A stretch of DNA of 46,819 nucleotides from Parachlamydiales bacterium (lineage in GTDB: Bacteria; Chlamydiota; Chlamydiia; Chlamydiales; Parachlamydiaceae), in NCBI GenBank assembly GCA_020051075.1, contig JAGVJP010000032.1:1-46819 (forward strand). The letters run 5' to 3'. Shown in pieces: positions 27,357-33,707 of this stretch. Made by a program: the position numbers and the translations under genes. Below the pieces are notes generated by a model. That model did not search any database, was not told where the DNA came from, and saw nothing but the letters and a program-made list of their open reading frames with translations. Positions within the stretch are counted from its first letter, which is position 1; each line of letters opens with the position of its first letter.

Positions 27357-28694
27357 CTAGCTTCCAAAGTCATCGAGCACGATGCTTTCTCTGGGCACTC
27401 CGTAGTCGTCTAACAGTTTGAGGATGCTTTTATTGTGCATGGGAGGACCGCAGACATAGAACAGCGACTCTTCAGGATATTCCATGTGCTTGAGCTGTCC
27501 TTCTTCGAAGGCTTTGAACAGAAAATTTGTCTTCACAGGATCTTTTGATGGCCATCCTGCTTCGATATCTTCTGGCAAGGGCTCGGAAAGGACGAGTCGG
27601 TAAGAGAAATTAGGGAATTTTTTCTCGAGATCTTCATACTCTTTCTGATAGATATTTTCCTTTATAGACCGTGCGCCATACCAGAGCGTCACTTTTCTTT
27701 TGGTATTTGCTGTATAGAAGAGATGGAGGATATGGCTGCGGCCAAACGACGAACCTGCCCCGCCGATCAGGAAGACAAGTTCCCGTTCATCGTTAATCAT
27801 AAACGATTCCCCATACGGTCCTGAAAGGCGCACTTTATCGCCCGGCTTCAACGAAAACGAGTAGCTGGAGCAAATGCCCCAGGGGATTTCCTGGTCCATT
27901 TTGCCATTGACAAATGGAGGTGTGGCAATCCGGATGTTGAAGAGGAGCTTCCGCCCTTCTGCTGGGTATGATGCCATCGAATAGGCTCGTATCACTTCAG
28001 TGGGAGGGGAAGGGAGGTGGCTGAAATCGAGCTGATGGCCAAAGAGTTTAAATTTCTCCCAGTCGGCGTAGTAGATCGGGTCCATCGTCCCTTTCCATTC
28101 TTCAGAGTTAGTGACGAAAGGGGGGACATGGAATTGTAAATATCCGCCTGAGTGGTAGGGGACCTCTTCACCTTCAGGGATCTCTACGACGAGTTCTTTA
28201 ATGAAGGTGGCGACATTGTTGTTGCTGACGACGGTAGCCATCCATTCTTTGACTCCAAGGGCATGTTCGTCCACTTCGACGTGGAGGTCTCCTTTGACTT
28301 TAGCTTGGCAGGAGAGGCGCCATCCTTCGTTCACCTGCTTTTTTGAGAACGTGTCCATATCGGTTTGCAGCGGTGGAGTTGCCCCTTCAATGATTTTTAT
28401 TTTGCATTGTTTGCAAGTCGCTTTCCCCCCGCAAGGAGAGGGGATGGGGATCCCATGGGAGGTGAGGGCATTGAGCAGAGTCCCTCCGCCTGGAGTGTGG
28501 ATGGTGAGTGTGTCGTCAGTATTGATTTTGATGGTGCACATCTCCGAGCTGACAAATTTTGTCCTGGTGAAAAGGATTAAACCTGCTAAGCCCACTCCGA
28601 TGACGATAAAAGCAATAATGGCGTAGAGGGTGAGGAGAGGGTCGATGCCCCAGAACGTGTCCAGTATGAAGAGAGTGTGTTGTGCTGCGTGCAT
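27357..28694 (-). CDS. nqrF: Na+-translocating NADH:quinone reductase subunit F
   Basis: NqrF, 445 residues, is the NADH-oxidising subunit of the sodium-pumping Nqr complex. One N-terminal helix (about residues 20-43) is followed by a [2Fe-2S] ferredoxin domain with Cys88, Cys94, Cys97 and Cys129. The FAD domain has the RAYS motif, then the NADH domain has FLIGGAGSSFGRSHI and FYVCGPP, and the protein ends LDDFGS. A longer frame reaches an ATG at 28832, but that start lacks an RBS; ATG 28694 follows AAGGA and gives the family's normal start. No other nqr gene is in the window, as in chlamydiae where nqrF stands apart. First gene of the nqrF-nadE-DUF2231 unit. Confidence 0.93.
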   Translation of the reverse strand: MHAAQHTLFILDTFWGIDPLLTLYAIIAFIVIGVGLAGLILFTRTKFVSSEMCTIKINTDDTLTIHTPGGGTLLNALTSHGIPIPSPCGGKATCKQCKIKIIEGATPPLQTDMDTFSKKQVNEGWRLSCQAKVKGDLHVEVDEHALGVKEWMATVVSNNNVATFIKELVVEIPEGEEVPYHSGGYLQFHVPPFVTNSEEWKGTMDPIYYADWEKFKLFGHQLDFSHLPSPPTEVIRAYSMASYPAEGRKLLFNIRIATPPFVNGKMDQEIPWGICSSYSFSLKPGDKVRLSGPYGESFMINDERELVFLIGGAGSSFGRSHILHLFYTANTKRKVTLWYGARSIKENIYQKEYEDLEKKFPNFSYRLVLSEPLPEDIEAGWPSKDPVKTNFLFKAFEEGQLKHMEYPEESLFYVCGPPMHNKSILKLLDDYGVPRESIVLDDFGS

Positions 28695-28849
28695 ATCGTT
28701 TGAATCCTTAACGCCTTGACTGAACCCAGGTATAGCTTGCTGAAGTTTTCGTATCAAGTAAAATGGACCGGTTTCAAGAAATTTATGATTGATGCAACAA
28801 TGTCCAAGAGAGACAAGAACAAAATTGTTCATTCATTCAAAGTAAATGA

Positions 28850-28878
28850 TTGATAACTATCTTGTAAAGATCTATAAT
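28850..28878 (+). promoter_or_regulatory. Promoter of the 28926 gene (TTGATA-17-TATAAT)
   Basis: TTGATA (28850-28855) and a perfect TATAAT (28873-28878), 17 bp apart, 47 bp before the start. This is one of the strongest promoter matches in the window. Confidence 0.75.
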
Positions 28879-28925
28879 TAGCACCTTTCCTTAAAAAACA
28901 AACATATTATATATGGAGAAATATT

Positions 28926-29246
28926 ATGACATGTAATTTTTCAATGCGTATTAGTCGTAACTATCTTGCTGCACTAGTTATTCCCGGAAATGCTTCTGGT
29001 CATTTTATAGTCGCGGAAGGGTCTGAGCAGGCATTTCTAAAGCTAATGGTAAATTTAAACAAAGCTTTTATTGCCTCGGTTGTGCTGTCCACGATTTCTG
29101 GTGTGGCATTACTTCGCACAGTTGCACAAACGACAGCAAATCACGTTTTCAAAGCTGGGTTTGCAGGTTTTGGTACTCTTGCTGCTTTGATCGCTCTCTT
29201 TGGTGTTGTCAAATTATATCAACTTATCAATAATGAAGATGATTAA
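28926..29246 (+). CDS. Small two-helix membrane protein, paralogue B
   Basis: A 106-residue protein of the same family as 24014 and 29627. The N-terminus (MTCNF) leads to LAALVIPG at 14-21, an element echoed as LVMPG, LLIPG or LVPS in the other members. Helix 1 is FIASVVLSTISGVALL, then the loop RTVAQTTANHVFKAG, then helix 2 FGTLAALIALFGVVKLY. No enzymatic motif is visible. GGAG precedes ATG 28926. After the stop the same frame, broken by one more stop (TAG 29259), continues open to 29342 with a Ser- and Asp-rich tail, so the protein may once have been about 30 residues longer. A terminator-like hairpin is at 29435. Confidence 0.7.
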   Translation: MTCNFSMRISRNYLAALVIPGNASGHFIVAEGSEQAFLKLMVNLNKAFIASVVLSTISGVALLRTVAQTTANHVFKAGFAGFGTLAALIALFGVVKLYQLINNEDD

Positions 29247-29434
29247 GATGAAAGCATCTAGATAGACACAAGTTCATCTTCTGGCAATACATTTTCTGTT
29301 CCTGATGATGCCGGCTTGCTGATCGTGGATGATGATGAATAAAATACCAATATCATATTGTCGGGATAAACTACACTGTGTTAATCCAACTAGGGGGCAG
29401 TCGTTTTGAATAGGACTGAACCCATTTAAAATAT

Positions 29435-29472
29435 GCTGTCAGTGGCTTTTAGTTGCTGGCAGTTGCTTTTTG
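29435..29472 (+). terminator. Rho-independent terminator after paralogue B
   Basis: CTGTCAG pairs with CTGGCAG (seven pairs, one G-T) around a short loop, followed by CTTTTT. The surrounding 70 bases, including GAATAGGACTGAA upstream, resemble the terminator region at 29998-30075 after paralogue C. Nothing else is seen in the 29343-29550 stretch. Confidence 0.6.
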
Positions 29473-29553
29473 TCAATCGAAAATAACAATGTTGGCATGG
29501 AATCTAATTTAAATTTATTTTATATTTAAACTTTTTGTTTTTTTTAATAAAGC

Positions 29554-29559
29554 TTGACA
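29554..29559 (+). promoter_or_regulatory. Possible -35 box of the 29627 gene
   Basis: TTGACA at 29554-29559 in an AT-rich stretch 68 bp before the start. The -10 at the right distance is poor (CAAACT), so this is tentative. Confidence 0.3.
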
Positions 29560-29626
29560 AATTTCTTTGAAAAATTCAAACTTGCGTTGTTAGTGGAATG
29601 AAAAATATTGTAAAAGGAGAATTATT

Positions 29627-29983
29627 ATGAAATGTGATGTAATGTGCAGTTTGTATACTGGTATGCTAGTCATGCCTGGGTTTGCTAATGGTTTGATGAT
29701 CAATCCAGAAAGCCAACGAGCCTACGGTTTTATGGATAAGACGAACAAAGCCTTTTTGACTTCGGTCGCACTATCGATTATTTCTGGAGTTGCATTACTC
29801 TGCACAGCAGCAAAAACGACAGCAAATCGCGTTTTCAAAGCTGGATTTGCCGGTTTTGGCACTTTAGCTGTTTTAATCGCCCTCTTTGCTGTTGTGAAAT
29901 TGTATCAAAACATACAGGCTGAACGACAAAGATTAACACAACAATCACAAACAACTGAAGCTACAACTCGGATATCAGTCTGA
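29627..29983 (+). CDS. Small two-helix membrane protein, paralogue C
   Basis: A 118-residue member of the family. The MKCDV start leads to GMLVMPG at 12-18; TNKAFLTSVALSIISGVALL forms helix 1, the loop is CTAAKTTANRVFKAG, and helix 2 is FGTLAVLIALFAVVKLY. The C-terminal tail is polar and rich in Gln and Thr. Between the loop and the end of helix 2 it is nearly identical to paralogue B, so the two arose by a tandem duplication that also copied the terminator. AAGGAGAATT precedes ATG. Function unknown; Inc-like topology. Confidence 0.7.
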   Translation: MKCDVMCSLYTGMLVMPGFANGLMINPESQRAYGFMDKTNKAFLTSVALSIISGVALLCTAAKTTANRVFKAGFAGFGTLAVLIALFAVVKLYQNIQAERQRLTQQSQTTEATTRISV

Positions 29984-30037
29984 GTCGCTGAACTAGTCTC
30001 TAGTTGTCCCTGAATAGGATTGAATGACGTTCACTTA

Positions 30038-30075
30038 GCTGTTAGTGGCTTTTTAGCTGCTGACAGCTTTTTTTG
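30038..30075 (+). terminator. Rho-independent terminator after paralogue C
   Basis: GCTGTTAG pairs with CTGACAGC (eight pairs with one G-T), followed by seven T. The stem, loop and upstream GAATAGGATTGAA correspond to the terminator at 29435. Confidence 0.7.
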
Positions 30076-30487
30076 TAGGTTTCGAAGGAGAGTCGAAGTC
30101 CTCATTTGGATTCGGACATGTGTTTTGTCCATTTCCTTACGTCTTTTCTGAAATCGCCACCATCTTTTCAAACTAACTGCAGCGAGTTTTTTCACAGCTT
30201 CTCCGTTTTCTATATTATTTTTTTCGAAGAACGGTTATAGATGATAGCATGCAAGCAAAAGATGAGCAGACGACTTACAGGAATTGTCTATTTTCAAAGG
30301 AGTTGTTTCTCTATTTGCCATGGAATTTTAAGATTTGATAGTTTGTTTCTTCGAGATAAAGCAAGAATTTACTAGTTAAATTTTATGAATTTGTTATAAA
30401 TGGTTGATTAAAATTCGCGAAAGATATAAAATTGACTTGTTGTTATTAAACAACACAACAAAAATTAGATATACAAGGAGATGTATA
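30076..30487. other. AT-rich spacer without recognisable gene
   Basis: I see no convincing coding frame or RNA gene. Near its end, TTGACT at 30432 could be a -35 box, and GTTGTTATTAAACAAC (30439-30454) is a short palindrome just behind it, which could be an operator for the 30488 gene. No good -10 box is present. Confidence 0.4.
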
Positions 30488-30820
30488 ATGGCTATAACTT
30501 TTCAAGCAGTTAAAGAATCTGCTCAATATTACCTGGTTCCAAGCTTAGAGAAAAAAAATGTATTCAAAGGACAGATCGCGGTGACAACTGCATTGTTGGG
30601 CCTTTGTGCAATGGGTCTGAAACGTTCAGTTGCGTCAAGCTTCGCAAACCGTTCTTTGAAGGCGTTATTTGTTTTGGCTGCTGCTTATGCTGTGACTATT
30701 GGGATCCGTGCTGCTATGCAGTTTAGAGGCCCAAAAGCTGATGCTGCTCTGCCGTTAAGTCAAAATCCAACAACAACTGACTCATCGTCATCATCGTCAT
30801 CATCAGCATCGTCAATATAA
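30488..30820 (+). CDS. Small two-helix membrane protein with Ser tail, paralogue D
   Basis: A 110-residue protein. The MAIT start is shared with the 31095 gene, and YLVPS at 15-19 corresponds to the LxIPG element of the family. Two hydrophobic helices (IAVTTALLGLCAMGL and ALFVLAAAYAVTIGI) are separated by KRSVASSFANRSLKA, a basic loop with an FAN where the others have TAN or TVPN. The C-terminus is a run of Ser codons (TCA/TCG/AGC) after a Thr-rich stretch. It is the most divergent member and membership is inferred from layout. ATG 30488 follows AAGGAG; the frame is open upstream to 30404 but that region is not protein-like. A perfect terminator follows. Confidence 0.6.
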   Translation: MAITFQAVKESAQYYLVPSLEKKNVFKGQIAVTTALLGLCAMGLKRSVASSFANRSLKALFVLAAAYAVTIGIRAAMQFRGPKADAALPLSQNPTTTDSSSSSSSSASSI

Positions 30821-30835
30821 TAGAATTTGTTCCCA

Positions 30836-30872
30836 CCCGCAAAATTTGAGTCTCAAGTTTTGCGGGTTTTTT
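30836..30872 (+). terminator. Strong rho-independent terminator after paralogue D
   Basis: CCCGCAAAATTTGAG and the complementary AAGTTTTGCGGG around TCTC, followed by TTTTTTG. Only a mismatch or two interrupt the stem. Confidence 0.85.
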
Positions 30873-31017
30873 GTGCTCTCAAATTTTGATGATCAACTAA
30901 CAGAGGTTGTGACTTAAGGATAAGGGACAAGAGCACAAGAGGGCATTGTCAGTCGTTTCTCAAGCTGATATTTTTTCATCTAGATCTACTCTTCTAAACT
31001 AGCAACTGTCTAATGTG

Positions 31018-31046
31018 TTGACAACTGAATTTGAAATGTATACAAT
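31018..31046 (+). promoter_or_regulatory. Promoter of the 31095 gene (TTGACA-17-TACAAT)
   Basis: Perfect TTGACA (31018-31023), 17 bp, TACAAT (31041-31046), 48 bp before the start. The 31737 gene has a promoter of the same form. Confidence 0.75.
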
Positions 31047-31094
31047 TCGTTCCGTTTTTATTAAAGTTAACTACAACCTATCAAAAGATGTATT

Positions 31095-31424
31095 ATGGCT
31101 ATAACATGTCTTCCTTTTTTGTCGTATGTAGGGGATTTATTGATTCCTGGTAGAGCATGTATGCGGAGAGAATATGAATATGATTATCCTGAGACAGCTC
31201 GGACGCGGTACTTAAATGCGATGGGGTTCATCAATGCCGCTCTTTTGGGCTCGGCTGTGGTCTGTACGATTTCCTATATTGCATTCAGACGCACAGCCCA
31301 AAAAACGGTACCAAATACGCTTGCTAAATTTGGCGTTCGTTTTTATGGTTCTGCTATGGTGGCAGCGGTTGCCATGAGTTTTGCTAGATTCTGCCATGCA
31401 CAAATGAATCAACAACACCGTTAG
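31095..31424 (+). CDS. Small two-helix membrane protein, paralogue E
   Basis: A 109-residue protein, clearly paralogous to the 31737 product: MAITCLPFLSYVGDLLIPG against MAINCRPFVSYLGELLIPL. Helix 1 is ALLGSAVVCTISYIAF, the loop RRTAQKTVPNTLAKFG, and helix 2 VRFYGSAMVAAVAMSF, followed by a basic and His-containing end. The loop pattern R-T-A-x-K-T-x-x-N and LLIPG link it to paralogues A-C. The start is ATG; the RBS is weak. It has its own promoter. A 20-bp palindrome (31451-31470) follows. Confidence 0.7.
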   Translation: MAITCLPFLSYVGDLLIPGRACMRREYEYDYPETARTRYLNAMGFINAALLGSAVVCTISYIAFRRTAQKTVPNTLAKFGVRFYGSAMVAAVAMSFARFCHAQMNQQHR

Positions 31425-31450
31425 ACACAGCCTCATGGACACATATGGAT

Positions 31451-31470
31451 TCAGAGGACATGTTCTCTGA
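31451..31470. repeat. Palindrome in the 31425-31736 spacer
   Basis: TCAGAGGACATGTTCTCTGA is a nearly perfect 20-bp palindrome 27 bp after paralogue E. It lacks a T-run, so it is a hairpin or protein site more than a terminator. The rest of the spacer holds no recognisable gene up to the promoter at 31662. Confidence 0.5.
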
Positions 31471-31661
31471 GCAAATCGAATGAACCCAAAATCCGCGTTG
31501 AGTCGTATTGTAATATAAAAGATCCTCGTTTAGATTGGACAAGATGGAGGCACTGTTGTCACCCTTGAGTCCATACTGTCCACCTTCGAAGCTCAATCAA
31601 AATCCACACTTCATATTCAGTTTGATTTTATTAAATAAATATTATTGTTTGTTTACTGTTA

Positions 31662-31690
31662 TTGACAGTTAAATTTTTATAGTGTACAAT
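31662..31690 (+). promoter_or_regulatory. Promoter of the 31737 gene (TTGACA-17-TACAAT)
   Basis: TTGACA (31662-31667), 17 bp, TACAAT (31685-31690), 46 bp before the start. It has the same boxes and spacing as the promoter at 31018. Confidence 0.75.
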
Positions 31691-31736
31691 TGGTTTTCGA
31701 ATTCTTAAACAAGAGTATAATTTAACAAAAAATAAG

Positions 31737-32057
31737 GTGTTTTTTATGGCTATTAATTGTAGACCTTTTGTGTCATATCTAGGAGAATTATTGATTCCTC
31801 TGAGAGCTTTTAATCAAGCTAGGGATGATGGTATGCGACGGGACCATTTAACGTCGATGGGGTGGGCAAACGCAACTCTGTGGACATCGGGAATCTGTTG
31901 TGGTTTAGCTGCTCTAGCGTACAAATTCACAGCTGGAAAACCCTTGCCACATAAGCTTGCCAAATTGGGCATTTGCGTATATGGTTCTGTGGCGGTTCTT
32001 GCGGTTGTTATTAGCTTTGCGAAATTTTGTAGAGAACAAGCGAATCAGCGCCGTTAA
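31737..32057 (+). CDS. Small two-helix membrane protein, paralogue F
   Basis: A 106-residue paralogue of the 31095 gene. Two codons in ATG context are available: 31737 (MFFMAIN) and 31746 (MAIN), and the second matches the paralogue and follows AAGGTG. ELLIPL at 13-18 carries the family element; helix 1 is ATLWTSGICCGLAALAY, the loop KFTAGKPLPHKLAKLG, and helix 2 SVAVLAVVISFAKF, with a basic end. Function unknown. A bidirectional hairpin separates it from the convergent transaldolase gene. Confidence 0.7.
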   Translation: MFFMAINCRPFVSYLGELLIPLRAFNQARDDGMRRDHLTSMGWANATLWTSGICCGLAALAYKFTAGKPLPHKLAKLGICVYGSVAVLAVVISFAKFCREQANQRR

Positions 32058-32079
32058 TCCAGCGAAGAAGCTTTAATAC

Positions 32080-32111
32080 ATGCAAAGGCAGCTCGCAAGC
32101 TGTCTTTGCAT
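32080..32111. terminator. Bidirectional hairpin between paralogue F and tal
   Basis: ATGCAAAGGCAGCT and AGCTGTCTTTGCAT pair around CGCA with one G-T. It lies between two convergent genes; a short T-run follows on the plus side. Confidence 0.65.
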
Positions 32112-32144
32112 TGCATCATTTTGAAATGGATTCCTTCTCGAGTG

Positions 32145-33119
32145 CTAGGCACATCCTGCTTTGAGATAGGTTGAGCATATCACCTTTTCGAGTTCAACGG
32201 CGGCTTTTGCAAAATTCCGTATCCCTTCGGCAAGTTTCTCTGTTGCCATCGCATCTTCATTCAACATCAGTCTGAACGTCTTCTCGTCAAGAGGGATTTT
32301 CTCAATTTTTTTAGTTTTTGCCTTCTCAGGGTCGAGGAGTCTGGGCACATCACCTTCAGACTGCATCAGCTCATCCATTAATTTGGGAGCGATGGTCAGC
32401 AGGTCGCAGCCCGCGAGTTGGAGGATCTCTTCCTTATTTCTAAAGCTTGCTCCCATCACTTCAGTTTTGTATCCGAAGTGTTTAAAATAGTTGTAGATCT
32501 CCGTTACTGATTTGACTCCAGGGTCATCAGCTGGAGCATATCCTGAGACTTTTTCGTGTTCCTTATACCAGTCGAGAATGCGTCCAACAAAGGGAGAGAC
32601 TAAGGTAGCGCCAGCTTCTGCGCAGTGGATGGCTTGACATAGGGAAAACAGCAATGTCATATTGCAATGGATGCCTAGTTTTTCTAATTCTCTTGCTGCA
32701 AGAGCTCCTTCCCATGTCGAGGCGAGTTTGATCAAAACACGTTCTCGGTCTATCCCCATTGTCTCATACAGGGAGATAAGGAATTTTCCCTTTTCAATGC
32801 TTCCTTGGACGTCAAAAGATAAACGTGCATCGACCTCGGTAGAAACGCGCCCGGGGATGATCTTAAGTATTTCTGCACCGACGTTGACAAACAGCTTATC
32901 GATCAGGAGGGGAATCTGTTGAGAGGATGTTTTAGCATGGGCTTGGCTATAGGAGACGGCTTCTTGTATCAATTCATGATATTCAGGTTGGCGGATGGCA
33001 GCTAAAATGAGGGACGGATTTGTGGTTGCGTCTCGTGGGTGATACTTTTGTATCGATTCAATATCGCCTGTATCGCAGACGATAACGGTCATTTCTCTGA
33101 GTTTTTTAAGTTGACCCAT
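32145..33119 (-). CDS. tal: Transaldolase
   Basis: A 324-residue class 1 (TalA/TalB-type) transaldolase, which moves a dihydroxyacetone unit between sugar phosphates in the non-oxidative pentose phosphate pathway. Visible are CDTGD and DATTNPSLI near the N-terminus, EVDARLSFD, the Schiff-base Lys131 in LIKLASTWEG, and CNMTLLFSLCQA with LVSPFVGRILDW. Length is typical. ATG 33119 has AGGTCC just upstream. In chlamydiae tal lies near the V-type ATPase operon, as here. Confidence 0.95.
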   Translation of the reverse strand: MGQLKKLREMTVIVCDTGDIESIQKYHPRDATTNPSLILAAIRQPEYHELIQEAVSYSQAHAKTSSQQIPLLIDKLFVNVGAEILKIIPGRVSTEVDARLSFDVQGSIEKGKFLISLYETMGIDRERVLIKLASTWEGALAARELEKLGIHCNMTLLFSLCQAIHCAEAGATLVSPFVGRILDWYKEHEKVSGYAPADDPGVKSVTEIYNYFKHFGYKTEVMGASFRNKEEILQLAGCDLLTIAPKLMDELMQSEGDVPRLLDPEKAKTKKIEKIPLDEKTFRLMLNEDAMATEKLAEGIRNFAKAAVELEKVICSTYLKAGCA

Positions 33120-33160
33120 CGGGGACCTCCATTGGTTAGAATATCTAGATAATCTAGACT

Positions 33161-33550
33161 CTAAAGATTTTTGATATAATTATCTAGTTTTGGAGTATCA
33201 ATGTTCGGTTCGATGCGAAAAGTGATCGTTAAAGGACGGTCTCCTAACATCAGATCTAGTGTGGAATTCAGGCGGGTCAGCAGGATTTTATAGGGGATTT
33301 TGATTTCTTTATCTCCAAGATAGATGCCTACCGATGTGTTTGAGAAGATCTCTTCTGAAAGTTGAATTTGCCGGCAGAGATCTTCAAATTTCTTCACCTG
33401 CCGCTGCAAGGTTTCGTCACTGAAATCATAGATCACTCCACAAGCAGAACAGCGGATATGCGCCCGGTTATTTTCGAGATCGAAGACTGAAAATTGGATG
33501 GGTTTTTGACAGTGCTGACAGCAGAATTGAAGAATATGCCCTTTTTGCAT
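33161..33550 (-). CDS. Zinc-ribbon protein of unknown function
   Basis: A 129-residue protein. The N-terminus has CQHCQ (C-x2-C, about 11-14) and CSAC (about 34-37), which together look like a zinc ribbon. The rest is mixed alpha/beta with no family I recognise. AGGAAG lies seven bases before ATG. It is upstream of tal on the same strand with 41 bp between, so the two may be co-transcribed. The role is unknown; zinc ribbons of this kind often bind nucleic acid or protein. Confidence 0.65.
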   Translation of the reverse strand: MQKGHILQFCCQHCQKPIQFSVFDLENNRAHIRCSACGVIYDFSDETLQRQVKKFEDLCRQIQLSEEIFSNTSVGIYLGDKEIKIPYKILLTRLNSTLDLMLGDRPLTITFRIEPNIDTPKLDNYIKNL

Positions 33551-33707
33551 GATGATACTTCCTGTTTAATATTGCAGAACATCATACAGATTTTGTCCCG
33601 ATGTTGCAATAGTCCTGAATGTTCATCCTTTGAATAGTTACTTTTAATTTAGCATTTTGCTAGGGTGAAGTAAATGGATCAATCAGTTTTGATGGAGAGG
33701 TGTAAAA

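Noticed and set aside
28695..28832. Longer nqrF start at ATG 28832
   Set aside because: No RBS, and the added residues are not seen at NqrF starts.
31384..31596. 70-residue frame on the minus strand behind paralogue E
   Set aside because: It overlaps the end of a well-supported gene, contains a palindrome and matches no family.
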